Source of the DNA: Fructilactobacillus sanfranciscensis DSM 20451
Lineage (GTDB): Bacteria; Bacillota; Bacilli; Lactobacillales; Lactobacillaceae
Length of the DNA stretch: 64,000 bases
Assembly: GCF_001436035.1 (NCBI RefSeq)
Contig: NZ_AYYM01000003.1
Coordinates: 1 to 64,000, forward strand
Reading direction: 5' to 3'
Of this stretch, positions 35,473 through 44,478 are shown piece by piece. The translations under genes and the position numbers were made by a program. The notes under the pieces are model-generated. The model saw only the letters and a list, made by a program, of their open reading frames with translations. It had not been told where the DNA came from and did not search any database. Each line of letters starts with the position of its first letter. The first letter of the stretch is position 1.

Positions 35473-35844
35473 CTAATGCCGACTACTTCTAAAATTATGA
35501 TTACTTTTCACTTTAATTTCATGGCGTTTATAGTGTAAAACATCGCGATCAGATACAAAATGAAAATGTTGCATTTTACCGTGATAGTCTTTTCCAGCTA
35601 AACGCAAAGATAACCATTTTTCCATGATTTCAATAATACTTTGAGCGGCTTGAATGCGTTCAGGAACGTTTTCAGTTTTAGCAATGGGGAGAACATTTGT
35701 TTTAACTTGGTTAAGTAACTTAAAGTGATATTGGAGTAGTTCATTGGTCAATGGAGCTTGGCAATATTGGTTAAATAGTTTTTGAATTTTACGCATTGCA
35801 TCTTTTGAATTAGTGGGTTGATAATAACGATTAGAATTTGGCAT
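35473..35844 (-). CDS. Small basic protein, function unknown
   Basis: A 123-residue protein, basic at the C-terminus (KVKSNHNFRSSRH). The middle (about 40-80) is helical, and a His-rich HGKMQHFHFVSDRDVLHYKRHE segment follows near 90-110. I do not recognise it. AAGGGAAT lies before ATG 35844. It probably forms a transcript with the 113-residue gene 57 bases downstream. Confidence 0.68.
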   Translation of the reverse strand: MPNSNRYYQPTNSKDAMRKIQKLFNQYCQAPLTNELLQYHFKLLNQVKTNVLPIAKTENVPERIQAAQSIIEIMEKWLSLRLAGKDYHGKMQHFHFVSDRDVLHYKRHEIKVKSNHNFRSSRH

Positions 35845-35976
35845 TGAAATTCCCTTTCTTTTTTGGACAAAAGCTAACTTAATTAAAAGAAAATAATGGT
35901 CTAGAATGTCTACTTGTAAGTAGGCTATGTGGTAAGATTAATGGTAAACATTAAGAACGATTAGGAGTAGTTTAAA

Positions 35977-36951
35977 ATGAAAAATATTTTAGCAATCCAT
36001 ACAGGTGGTACCATCTCAATGTCACAGGACGAAAAAGGTGGCGTTGTTCAAAACGACGAAAATCCAATTGATAATAATGATATTTTAGGTCTTTCTGATA
36101 TTAATGTCATTAATGATGAATTAATGAATTTACCATCTCCACACATGACGCCCGAAACAATGTTGCAAGTTACTAACCGAATTAAGCAAGCAATTGCGGA
36201 TGGAATTGATGGAGTGGTTGTAACTCACGGAACCGATACCTTAGAAGAAACCGCTTATTTTTGGGATTTAACCCTACCAAATACGATTCCAGTAGTGGTT
36301 ACTGGAGCAATGCGCTCATCTAACGAAATTGGTGCGGATGGAGTCTTTAACTTTAAATCTGCGATTCAAGTTACAGCTTCTGATGAAGCCAAAAATAAGG
36401 GTGTTTTAGTGGTTTTCAATACCGGAATTTACGCAGCACGCTTTGTTACCAAAACGCATACGACCAGTGTCGATACTTTTAAAGATCCAATTTATGGAGC
36501 TTTAGGAACCGTCGATCATGATCAAGTGATCTTTGCTCAACAACTAATCGGTAGTGAATATACTGCCATTAATCGAGTAGTAGACAACGTTTATTTGTTA
36601 AAGGCATATGCTGGTATGACTGAGTCGTTATTTGAAGCATTAGATAATGATCAAACCAAAGGAATCGTTATTGAAGCAATGGGGGCTGGTAATTTACCCG
36701 TTGTAACTTTACCTGCAATCAAAAAAATATTGGATCGTGGAATTCCAATTGTATTAGTTTCACGTTGTTTTAGTGGCTCTGCCCAACCAATTTACGCTTA
36801 TCCAGGTGGGGGAATTGAGTTACAAAATCTTGGATTGTTATTTTGTACCCAGTTAAACGGACAAAAGGCGCGCATGAAATTAATTGTCGCTCTCAGTTGT
36901 GGGAAAAAAGGCAAAGATTTGAAAGATTATATGGCAAATGCTCTTTCTTAA
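35977..36951 (+). CDS. ansA: L-asparaginase
   Basis: A 324-residue type I (cytoplasmic) asparaginase converting Asn to Asp and ammonia. The first catalytic Thr is in IHTGGTISMS (near residue 10) and the second is in VVTHGTDTLEETAYF (near 85). Both hallmark motifs are intact and there is no signal peptide. AGGAGTAG precedes ATG 35977. The stop is followed after 15 bases by the four-module gene, whose AGGGAGG site is in that gap, so both are probably one transcript. No asparagine-specific T-box is seen upstream. Confidence 0.93.
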   Translation: MKNILAIHTGGTISMSQDEKGGVVQNDENPIDNNDILGLSDINVINDELMNLPSPHMTPETMLQVTNRIKQAIADGIDGVVVTHGTDTLEETAYFWDLTLPNTIPVVVTGAMRSSNEIGADGVFNFKSAIQVTASDEAKNKGVLVVFNTGIYAARFVTKTHTTSVDTFKDPIYGALGTVDHDQVIFAQQLIGSEYTAINRVVDNVYLLKAYAGMTESLFEALDNDQTKGIVIEAMGAGNLPVVTLPAIKKILDRGIPIVLVSRCFSGSAQPIYAYPGGGIELQNLGLLFCTQLNGQKARMKLIVALSCGKKGKDLKDYMANALS

Positions 36952-36966
36952 AAAGGGAGGTTCAGC

Positions 36967-38136
36967 TTGGAATATTCACAAAAAATGCAGATTGTTAAAA
37001 ATCTTCGTTACTCAATGGAAAATCAAACTTTAGTAAACGTTATTCAAACTGGATCATCCATTTTTTATACTGGAACTGTTTTTGGAGTTGATCGAAACGG
37101 GACGATTTTGAGCACTTTCACTGAGGACGGACTCAGTAATGGGTTTGTTTATTTAGATTATAATGACATTTTTGATGTTGATTTTTACAGTGAAGATTTA
37201 ACAAAAATGGAAGAACGCATTAAAATGGCGCGTAACCTTCATTTGATTTCTGCTGAGCAACCAGACTTACAATTAAACGATAAAGGTGCTTTGTTAACAC
37301 AAGTATTAGGTAGTTCTTTTGTGTATCAGCGTCCCATTTTGCTAATCAAAGAAGATGATACGATGATGGAAGGATTTGTCTCGTCACTTTCTGATAACGA
37401 AGTGGAGTTAACGACTTTTGATAAATTTGATAGTAGTGAAGTTAAGCATGCTAGAATGCCTCTTTACGACATTAAATTAATTGAGTTTTTAGGGCAAGAA
37501 TTGAATTTATTGGAACACTCCAAAAAACTTTTGATGACTGGACACGTTGAATCACAGGATATTGGTGGTGATTTAGAGATTTTTGCTGCCCTACATCAGG
37601 CTTTAGAAAGTGGACGTCGAATTATTATGATTCCAAAAATCAATCCAGAGTTATTTTTCATTGGACAAGTTCGGGCAGTCAATGCTGATTCAGTTGTTTT
37701 TGCCGTGGTGGACATGAACGGGCAGTTTGGTGGTTATGAATTAATTCGTTTAAATGAGATTAGTAATCTTGAAATTAAAAGTGATTATTTACGTTTAATT
37801 AATCACTTTGTTTCTTTAAATATGGCACACGATACCTTTTTACAACCACTTTTAAATAATGAGCGGAGCTTTGATAGTACCGTTGATCAGTTTGTGGGAG
37901 TGATTAATCAAGCCGTTAAATTTAAACGTTTTTTGCGGATTAAATCAAATGAAGGTGAAACTTATTTTGGGGTACCCTTTAAATTTGAAAAAGGTACTGT
38001 TTCGGTAAGGTATCTGGATAAGGACAAACCAAATGAACCGCAATTGATTGAGTTATCAGTAAATGATATTGATGAACTAGCGTTTGATTATTTGGATGCT
38101 TTTCTGGCCAAAAAACGAATTATGGGAATGGATTAA
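36967..38136 (+). CDS. Four-module beta-rich protein of unknown function
   Basis: A 389-residue soluble protein that I do not recognise as a named family. It appears to contain four degenerate copies of one module at about 17-83, 107-184, 210-278 and 316-380. Each has an alternating beta pattern (I/V-x-I ... F-x-G-x-V), then a D/N-rich turn with V-x-L/F, then an ending like DI-x-x-L/I-x-F/I followed by a helix (DIFDVDF; DIKLIEF; EISNLEI; DIDELAF). This layout recalls Sm/LSm-like or PRC-barrel modules, which is an inference. Start is TTG 36967, after GGGAGG; the first codon is not ATG. It follows ansA and overlaps no gene. Confidence 0.75.
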   Translation: MEYSQKMQIVKNLRYSMENQTLVNVIQTGSSIFYTGTVFGVDRNGTILSTFTEDGLSNGFVYLDYNDIFDVDFYSEDLTKMEERIKMARNLHLISAEQPDLQLNDKGALLTQVLGSSFVYQRPILLIKEDDTMMEGFVSSLSDNEVELTTFDKFDSSEVKHARMPLYDIKLIEFLGQELNLLEHSKKLLMTGHVESQDIGGDLEIFAALHQALESGRRIIMIPKINPELFFIGQVRAVNADSVVFAVVDMNGQFGGYELIRLNEISNLEIKSDYLRLINHFVSLNMAHDTFLQPLLNNERSFDSTVDQFVGVINQAVKFKRFLRIKSNEGETYFGVPFKFEKGTVSVRYLDKDKPNEPQLIELSVNDIDELAFDYLDAFLAKKRIMGMD

Positions 38137-38137
38137 G

Positions 38138-38949
38138 ATGAAAACAATTTTAATCACAGGTGCTAGTTCTGGAATGGGATATCAAACCGCACTTTGCCTA
38201 GCTAAAGCAGGTTATCAAGTGTTTGGAGCTGCACGAAGCGTTGCAAAGATGCAACCCTTGAAAGAATTTGGTGTCGTCCCAATTGAAATGGATGTGACTA
38301 ATGATCAATCAAGAAAGCAGGGATTGCTGAAATTATTCAACAAGCACATAAAATTGATGTTTTAGTGAATGCTGCTGGTTATGGATCTTTTGGTGCCATT
38401 GAAAATGTTTCTGATGAAGAAGCACAACGTCAATTTTCGGTAAATGTCTTTGGACTAGTAGTTTTAACCAAACTGGTTTTACCATATATGAAGCAATAAC
38501 ATCATGGTAAGATAATTAATATTTCATCGATGGCAGGTCGTTTCAGTAGCCCAATGGGCGGGTGGTATTTTGCATCTAAACATGCACTCGAAATCATCAG
38601 TGATTCATTACGGATGGAAGTTAAACGGTTTGGAATTGAAGTGGTTTTACTTGAACCAGGGGTGGTTCGAAGTGCTTGGGAAAAGATTGCCATGAAAAAT
38701 TTGCAGTCAGCTTCTCAAGGAACCGATTACGAAAAAAGAGCTACAACATTGAAGCAACATTTAGATAAAATTTATGCTTCTAAATTTGCGTCTCAGCCGG
38801 AATTGATTGCAAAAACCATTCAAAAAATAATTGTCAGGAAACACCCTAAGTCACGGTATTTAATCGGGTTTATGGCAAAATCAATTGTTTTTCTATATGC
38901 ATGTTTGCCAACCTGGTTATGGGATAAGTTAATTCCTCATTTTATGTAA
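38138..38949 (+). pseudogene. Short-chain dehydrogenase/reductase, broken
   Basis: ATG 38138 begins an SDR of about 270 residues: MKTILITGASSGMG (TGxxxGxG), then NAAGYGSFG, YFASKHALE (YxxxK catalytic) and LLEPGVVRS. A frameshift near 38316 (one base short in CAATCAAGAAAG) separates the cofactor half. TAA at 38497-38499 (YMKQ stop HHGK) falls in frame before INISSMAG. The catalytic half then runs intact to TAA 38947-38949. ATG begins one base after the preceding stop codon, so it was the last gene of the ansA transcript. Confidence 0.87.
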
Positions 38950-38962
38950 AATAAACTCAAAA

Positions 38963-38996
38963 TAAAAGAACTACAACAATTGTTGTAGTTCTTTTA
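38963..38996. terminator. Bidirectional terminator
   Basis: AAAAGAACTACAACA pairs perfectly with TGTTGTAGTTCTTTT. It serves the SDR pseudogene transcript and the converging usp gene. Confidence 0.9.
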
Positions 38997-39005
38997 TTTG
39001 ATTAA

Positions 39006-39476
39006 TTATTTAGTGATTGGTTGATTTTTAAGGCTTGTTCTAACAATCATGACATCACACTTAGCATGACTATTAACGTAACTAGCAGTTGAGCCAACTA
39101 ATAATCGTTCAGCCGCACTTTTTCCAGTAGCACCCATCATAATTAAATCAGTATGATAATCTTTAGGAAAATCATAGGTAATCACATTCTTGGGGTTTCC
39201 AAAACGAACGTGCACATGAATGTTTTCAAAACCAGTTTTAGTGCTAATCTTTTTCACTAAATCTTTAAGGTAATCAAGTTCTCCGTCAACTATTTGTGTG
39301 ATGGCATCATCACTCAAAACGCCATAGGTAAAGCCAAATGATGTTGTGTTAATTACGCTTAAGATATCTAAGCGGCCTTCGTTACGAATGGCAACTTCAG
39401 CAGCCTTTGCTACGGCTGCTTCTGCATATTTTGAACCATCGACTGGAACTAGGATGTTTTTGTATTTGTTGTACAT
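39006..39476 (-). CDS. Universal stress protein, UspA family
   Basis: A 156-residue UspA protein. YKNILVPVDGSKYAEAA opens the domain and GATGKSAAERLLVGSTASYV carries the ATP-binding G-2x-G-9x-G-S/T signature. It is full length, unlike the Usp remnant at 61230. ATG 39476 is chosen because GGAGG lies just before it; the TTG at 39488 overlaps that site. It starts 12 bases after the PEBP gene and shares its transcript. Confidence 0.9.
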   Translation of the reverse strand: MYNKYKNILVPVDGSKYAEAAVAKAAEVAIRNEGRLDILSVINTTSFGFTYGVLSDDAITQIVDGELDYLKDLVKKISTKTGFENIHVHVRFGNPKNVITYDFPKDYHTDLIMMGATGKSAAERLLVGSTASYVNSHAKCDVMIVRTSLKNQPITK

Positions 39477-39488
39477 AATTTCCTCCAA

Positions 39489-39998
39489 TTAATTTTTAAC
39501 TGGTAAGATTACGTTAGCTTCTGCTAAAACGTGATCTGTGCTAGCTGCTTCTAATTCATTTAGCCAAAAACCATTTTTTAATGTTAATTTTTGATCTAAA
39601 GCATAAAGTGTCAAATGATAATCATGAGGTTTATCAGGTGGGGTAGGACCAACATAATGTTCATTGACCATTGGATCTTGAACATCAAGTAATTGACCAG
39701 CTAAACTATTGTGACCATAAGTCATGGGAATCAATTCGGCATGGCTAGCGTTTTCTGGAATTAAAGTTGTTTTAGGATCGATGTTTGCAGCTACCCAGTG
39801 AATATAAGTGAACCCACAAACAGGAATAGCGTCGTCGTCAGTTAGTACTAAAGCCAATGATTGGGCATTAGTAGGAACTTCTTCAATGTTAATTGGAAAT
39901 GAAACATAAGGACGACCATCAATTTTATCAGAATCATTTGCGTGTTTGGTATAACGATCAGGTAACCAACCGTTTTGTAAGGGAACTGAAATTTTCAT
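39489..39998 (-). CDS. YbhB/YbcL-type phosphatidylethanolamine-binding-like protein
   Basis: A 169-residue member of the PEBP/RKIP fold family. The conserved ligand-pocket segments are RPYVSFPINIEEVPTNAQSLALVLTDDDA and FTYIHWVAANIDP, followed by GPTPPDKPHDYHLTLYALD. In bacteria the ligand and role are unknown. ATG 39998 follows AGGAGG; the reading from 40016 lacks that spacing. It is co-transcribed with uspA downstream. Confidence 0.87.
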   Translation of the reverse strand: MKISVPLQNGWLPDRYTKHANDSDKIDGRPYVSFPINIEEVPTNAQSLALVLTDDDAIPVCGFTYIHWVAANIDPKTTLIPENASHAELIPMTYGHNSLAGQLLDVQDPMVNEHYVGPTPPDKPHDYHLTLYALDQKLTLKNGFWLNELEAASTDHVLAEANVILPVKN

Positions 39999-40046
39999 TA
40001 TGTGCCTCCTCCTCAAGTTTATTATAAACTAACTAATTTCGAACAT

Positions 40047-40092
40047 AAAAAAAGAAGTCTTAAATTATTTAACTTAATTTAAGACTTCTTTT
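40047..40092. terminator. Bidirectional terminator
   Basis: AAAGAAGTCTTAAATTA pairs with TAATTTAAGACTTCTTT over a short loop, between the PEBP start and the end of the next gene. Confidence 0.85.
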
Positions 40093-40094
40093 GA

Positions 40095-40580
40095 TTATTT
40101 AGTAAAAGTTAGTACATAGTAACCTTGACTGTTTTGTGTAACCGTCCAGTAATTATATCCGTCACTTGTCCAATCTGGCTTAGTTGCATTAGCCCAATCC
40201 TTTGCATCTTGAACTGAATTAAAAGTATGTGGTTCAGCAAATGATGAACTGGCAGAAGGACTCATAGCGGGACTAGCTGATTTAGCAGGTTGGGTTGCTG
40301 GAGCAGATGATGCAGTATCATTACCTTTACTATTTTTGGTGGAACTATTATCTGAATTGTCGCTACTATTTTTCGAAGTACTTTTCGAAGTAGCAGTATT
40401 ATTTGTCACTTGGTTACTGGTATTTAAAGCATACCGAATTCCAAAAGTTAGAATAAGTACAACAATGACTAACCCTAAAATCCATGGCCAAATATGCGGC
40501 CGATGTTTGCGTTTGTTTTGCGAACGCTTAGGAGTAAAGTCATATCTTTGGAATCTAGTATCTTGATCTTGATTGTTCAT
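40095..40580 (-). CDS. Membrane-anchored surface protein with a Ser/Asn-rich linker
   Basis: A 161-residue protein. A basic cytosolic N-terminus (KRSQNKRKHRPH) precedes one membrane segment (about 31-52), then a Ser/Asn/Thr-rich low-complexity linker (about 55-110), then a compact C-terminal domain (SVQDAKDWANATKPDWTSDG... YYVLTFTK) that should lie outside the cell. That domain's W-x3-T/Q-NSQGYYVLTF ending is seen in several lactobacillar surface proteins, but I cannot name it. No sorting motif is present; the membrane segment is the anchor. Confidence 0.7.
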   Translation of the reverse strand: MNNQDQDTRFQRYDFTPKRSQNKRKHRPHIWPWILGLVIVVLILTFGIRYALNTSNQVTNNTATSKSTSKNSSDNSDNSSTKNSKGNDTASSAPATQPAKSASPAMSPSASSSFAEPHTFNSVQDAKDWANATKPDWTSDGYNYWTVTQNSQGYYVLTFTK

Positions 40581-40639
40581 AATGACCTCGATTCCCAGAT
40601 GGAAGAATAGTTATATGATTAACTCATTATATAACTATT

Positions 40640-42259
40640 CTAATTGTTTTTCACTTTATTGTTAACATTTTTGGCATCTTGCATTTCTTTTGTTTCTTGG
40701 TAACTGTTAACACCCCAGTAATAGAATCCAAGGGATACAGCAATAATTACAAGGAAATCATAAGGATAATGAATCCAGTTTTGACCACCAAAAGGAGTTG
40801 AACCAACATATGAAAAGGCAGACATGAAGGCCAGATAGAATAACATCCAAAGGCTACCCTTTAATTTTTTCATTGAATTTTTCCAATTCAATTTATCTTC
40901 ATAGAATAAGTAGAATGGTAATCCTAAAGCAATCACCACGATAACTTCCATGGTAGTTGGCCACATGGCCCAGTAAATTGCGAGACTGGCCAAAATAAAT
41001 GCCAATGGTGCAACTACTTTAGCAAAGTTAATCGTAACGGGACGCTTGAATTCAGGAGCATGTTTTCTTAAGGCCATCAATGTAACTGGACCAGTAACGT
41101 AGGCAATTAACGTTGAAGTTGAAATAACACTAGCTAACACAGCCCAGTTTTTAAAGATAGAAACTAAAATACAACTGATTAACCAGTTGGCTACCATAGC
41201 AGTTCGAGGAGTTCCCCATTTTTGGTTTATTTTACCAAGAATTTTTGGCATATGACCGTTTTGAGTCATAGCGGCTAAAGTACGGCTGGTTGAAGCAACA
41301 AAGGAAACTCCAGTTCCAAATGGTGAAACAAAGGCATCTAAGTAAAGTAAGATAACTAACCAGTTAATGTTTAACATGATGGCTAAGTCAGCAAATGGTG
41401 ATTCGAAGTTGATTCCATGCCAACCGTGTTTGGCTAACATTGCGGGATCAATTGCACCAATAAAAGTAAACTGAAGCATGATGTAAATTACGATACTAGC
41501 AAATAGGGCAATTACAATTCCACGCCAGATGTTTTTCTTAGGGTTAGTAATTTCGTCACCAACATTAATAACAGTTTGGAAAGCATTATAAGAAAAAATG
41601 ATTCCAGAAACAGTCGTGGCAGCGAAAATAGGAGCAGTTCCGTAAGGTAAGAAACCACCAAAATTATGGTTAGTAAAGTTACCAGGATGAAATCCACTGA
41701 TTAATAACATAATAATGGTTACTGATGGAACTACTAATTTGAAAATCGAAGTTAAACTGGTGAAACGCGTTAATAAATTAACTGACCAATAGTTTAATAA
41801 GGTAAAGACTAAGATGAATAAGAAAACCACCATTAGACCCTCAGTAGTAACAGTTCCGTTGGCGACAAAATGATTTGTCCAATTTGCCCAAGCCCAAGGC
41901 CAAGAACTCATGTACTGAACTGCAACAACCGCTTCAATTGGAAGCAAGGTCACAAGAGAAACCCAGTTTGCCCAAGAAGCAATGAAACCCAGAAGAGGTC
42001 CATGGGTATAACCTGCATATTTGCTCATTCCACCGCTTTCAGGAAACATTGTTCCTAATTCGATGTAAACGTAAGCGATGATTCCGATTACGATAGCACC
42101 AATTACCCATGAGATAATTGCGGCTGGTCCAGAGACTTTAGAAGCTTCCCAAGCCCCGAAAAGCCAACCTGATCCAATAATTGAACTTAAAGCTAACATT
42201 ACGACACTGAACAAAGACATTTTTTGCTTTGCTACTTTGGTATTGTTATTTTGATTCAT
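40640..42259 (-). CDS. APC-family amino-acid permease, aspartate/glutamate-like
   Basis: A 539-residue permease with about 13 hydrophobic segments. ALSSIIGSGWLFGAWEA (near 25) is the first substrate-binding helix of APC proteins and EITNPKKNIWRG is the conserved cytosolic loop after segment 6. Its length and the FSYNAFQTVINVGDE segment point to the aspartate:proton symporter (YveA-like) branch, although substrate cannot be read from the sequence. ATG 42259 is used with AAAGGATT upstream. It is separated from the VOC gene by 37 bases on the same strand. Confidence 0.85.
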   Translation of the reverse strand: MNQNNNTKVAKQKMSLFSVVMLALSSIIGSGWLFGAWEASKVSGPAAIISWVIGAIVIGIIAYVYIELGTMFPESGGMSKYAGYTHGPLLGFIASWANWVSLVTLLPIEAVVAVQYMSSWPWAWANWTNHFVANGTVTTEGLMVVFLFILVFTLLNYWSVNLLTRFTSLTSIFKLVVPSVTIIMLLISGFHPGNFTNHNFGGFLPYGTAPIFAATTVSGIIFSYNAFQTVINVGDEITNPKKNIWRGIVIALFASIVIYIMLQFTFIGAIDPAMLAKHGWHGINFESPFADLAIMLNINWLVILLYLDAFVSPFGTGVSFVASTSRTLAAMTQNGHMPKILGKINQKWGTPRTAMVANWLISCILVSIFKNWAVLASVISTSTLIAYVTGPVTLMALRKHAPEFKRPVTINFAKVVAPLAFILASLAIYWAMWPTTMEVIVVIALGLPFYLFYEDKLNWKNSMKKLKGSLWMLFYLAFMSAFSYVGSTPFGGQNWIHYPYDFLVIIAVSLGFYYWGVNSYQETKEMQDAKNVNNKVKNN

Positions 42260-42296
42260 ATAGATAAAATAATCCTTTCTTTAATCCTAATAGTTG

Positions 42297-42677
42297 CTAT
42301 TTATGATATTCACGTATTTCAATTAAGTTTCCAGCGGGGTCATTAATGAAAAGTGAAGTCATTTTTTTCTTAGTTAAATCACTTTCAACGGGACCTGCGA
42401 CAATATCAATAAAATAATTTGCAAGATGTTTTTCAATCGTAGCTAGTGAATCCTTAGCAAGAATGCTAAAGGTGGTTGATCCCACAGTTGGATTCATAGC
42501 ATGCAAGCTATTATCAGCTAGGGTTTTGCAGACCAACTTCTGCTTACCTAATTGAAAAATCATACTTGTTTTTCCCTCGAAAAGAATGGGAAGGTCAAGT
42601 ACTTCGTGGTAAAAACGCATGGCTTGTTCCAAATCATCAACAGTTAAGTCAATATGATCAATATCTTGAACTCGCAT
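42297..42677 (-). CDS. VOC-superfamily (glyoxalase-like) protein
   Basis: A 126-residue vicinal-oxygen-chelate protein: DIDHIDLTVDDLEQAMRFYHEVLDLP at the N-terminus and NDPAGNLIEIREY at the C-terminus are the two beta-alpha-beta-beta-beta ends, each with a metal-site residue. It may be a dioxygenase or a resistance-type VOC protein. The substrate is unknown. GGAG lies before ATG 42677. It is probably co-transcribed with the downstream permease. Confidence 0.85.
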   Translation of the reverse strand: MRVQDIDHIDLTVDDLEQAMRFYHEVLDLPILFEGKTSMIFQLGKQKLVCKTLADNSLHAMNPTVGSTTFSILAKDSLATIEKHLANYFIDIVAGPVESDLTKKKMTSLFINDPAGNLIEIREYHK

Positions 42678-42798
42678 AATTTTTAACTCCTTTTCAAAAA
42701 GATATATACCATTGTAACATTAAACTAAAATAAACTGCAAAAGTTGCGGTGATATGTTACTGTATTATTTAGTGATTGAAAGGTTTAAAGGTGAACAA

Positions 42799-44349
42799 AT
42801 GGCTCTTTTAGAAGTTTCAGATTTGAGTATGAGTTTTGCAGATAAAAAACTTTATTCAGATGCAAGTTTCCAATTGAACAAAGGTGAACACATGGGAATT
42901 GTGGGTCAAAATGGAGTTGGTAAATCAACTTTAATTAACATTTTGATTGGGAAAGAATTACCCGTCACTGGTTCAATTAATTGGCAAAAAGGTACCACGA
43001 TTGGTTATTTAGATCAATACGTAGATATTCCTAGTGGAATGACATTAATTGATTTCTTACATACGGCTTTTGCAGAATTATATGATTTAAATGAGCAAAT
43101 GACAAATTTGTATGAAGAATATGCTACAACCATGGACGATACGCTGCTTGAACGGGCAGGACGGATTTCAGCTCAATTAGAAGCAAAAAACTTCTATGAT
43201 GTGGAAACCCAAATTGAACAAGTAATTACTGGTTTAGGACTCGATGATATTGGTCGAGATCACGAAATCTCCCAAATGAGTGGGGGACAACGGTCTAAAA
43301 TTATCTTAGCTAAGTTAATTTTAGAAAATCCAGATGTTTTACTATTAGATGAACCAACCAACTATTTAGATACGACCCATATTAACTGGCTCGAAGATTA
43401 TCTCAATAATTTTGATGGTGCTTTTATTGTAATTTCTCATGATTATGATTTTTTGGAACCCGTTACTAATTGTATTATTAACGTTGCGTTTGGAAAAATC
43501 ACTAAATATCGAGGAGACTTTAAGTCAGCCATGCGTCAGCGGGCTGAAAAAGAAATGACCCAACAACGGGAATTTGAAAAGCAACAGGTTGCCATCGAAA
43601 AAGCTAAGAAATTCATTCAAAAGAATAAGGCTGGTAGCCATTCTAACATGGCTAAATCTCGGGAAAAGATGTTGGACCGGATGGACGTGATTGAGCCACC
43701 TAAGAGTAATGTGAAAGCTAACTTTAGTTTTCCTTATGACGAGACTGGTTCACAAAATGCCTTAGTGGTTAAAGACTTATCAGTTGGATACGAAAAACCA
43801 TTACTTAGTCCTGTAACATTTTCCGTTGATACTGATCAAAAGGTTGGACTTCAAGGATTCAATGGAGTTGGTAAATCCACTTTGATTAAGAGTATTTTGA
43901 AAATTATTCCTGCATTAGGTGGGACAGCTGAATTTTCTCCATCAGCTAAAATTAATTATTTTAGTCAAGATTTAGTGTGGGAAGATAAAACAGAAACCCC
44001 AATGCAAATTATTCAAGATAAGTATCCTAAGTTAACCCAAAAAGAAATTCGAACTAAGTTAGCTCGTTCTGGAATGAATGCTTCCAATGCTTTTAAAGAA
44101 ATTGGCAAGCTTTCTGGGGGAGAACAAGTTAAGGTTAAATTGACTTTAATGGAATTCGTCCCTAGTAATTTCTTGATTCTTGATGAACCATCTAATCATT
44201 TAGATGATGAAACCAAGGCATCATTGAAAAAAGCAATTAATGATTTCCCAGGGAACGCGATTGTGGTTAGTCATGAGGCTAGTTTTTATGACGGCTTAGT
44301 GGATAAAAAGATTGATGTTGAAAAACTTAGTCTTAAAGAAGACGAATAA
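42799..44349 (+). CDS. ABC-F family ATPase
   Basis: A 516-residue soluble protein with two ABC modules and no membrane domain. Walker A motifs are GQNGVGKST (near 38) and GFNGVGKST (near 360); signatures are MSGGQRSK and LSGGEQVK; Walker B segments are VLLLDEPTNYLD and FLILDEPSNHLD. The linker between the modules is charged (HSNMAKSREKMLDRMD) and about 90 residues long. Such proteins act on the ribosome. ATG 42799 follows AAAGGTGAA; the extension to 42754 lacks a site. Confidence 0.92.
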   Translation: MALLEVSDLSMSFADKKLYSDASFQLNKGEHMGIVGQNGVGKSTLINILIGKELPVTGSINWQKGTTIGYLDQYVDIPSGMTLIDFLHTAFAELYDLNEQMTNLYEEYATTMDDTLLERAGRISAQLEAKNFYDVETQIEQVITGLGLDDIGRDHEISQMSGGQRSKIILAKLILENPDVLLLDEPTNYLDTTHINWLEDYLNNFDGAFIVISHDYDFLEPVTNCIINVAFGKITKYRGDFKSAMRQRAEKEMTQQREFEKQQVAIEKAKKFIQKNKAGSHSNMAKSREKMLDRMDVIEPPKSNVKANFSFPYDETGSQNALVVKDLSVGYEKPLLSPVTFSVDTDQKVGLQGFNGVGKSTLIKSILKIIPALGGTAEFSPSAKINYFSQDLVWEDKTETPMQIIQDKYPKLTQKEIRTKLARSGMNASNAFKEIGKLSGGEQVKVKLTLMEFVPSNFLILDEPSNHLDDETKASLKKAINDFPGNAIVVSHEASFYDGLVDKKIDVEKLSLKEDE

Positions 44350-44354
44350 AAATG

Positions 44355-44384
44355 AAAGCGAACTTTTTAAAGGTTCGCTTTTTA
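44355..44384 (+). terminator. Rho-independent terminator
   Basis: AAAGCGAAC pairs with GTTCGCTTT over a TTTTTAAAG loop and ends in a T-run, just after the ABC-F gene. Confidence 0.85.
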
Positions 44385-44478
44385 TTTTGAAAAAATTTTA
44401 AAAAGTTCTTGCAAATAAGGTCAATTTTCGGTGACATGATAACAATTTAAAGCGAGAAAAAAGCGGGAGGAGATACCA

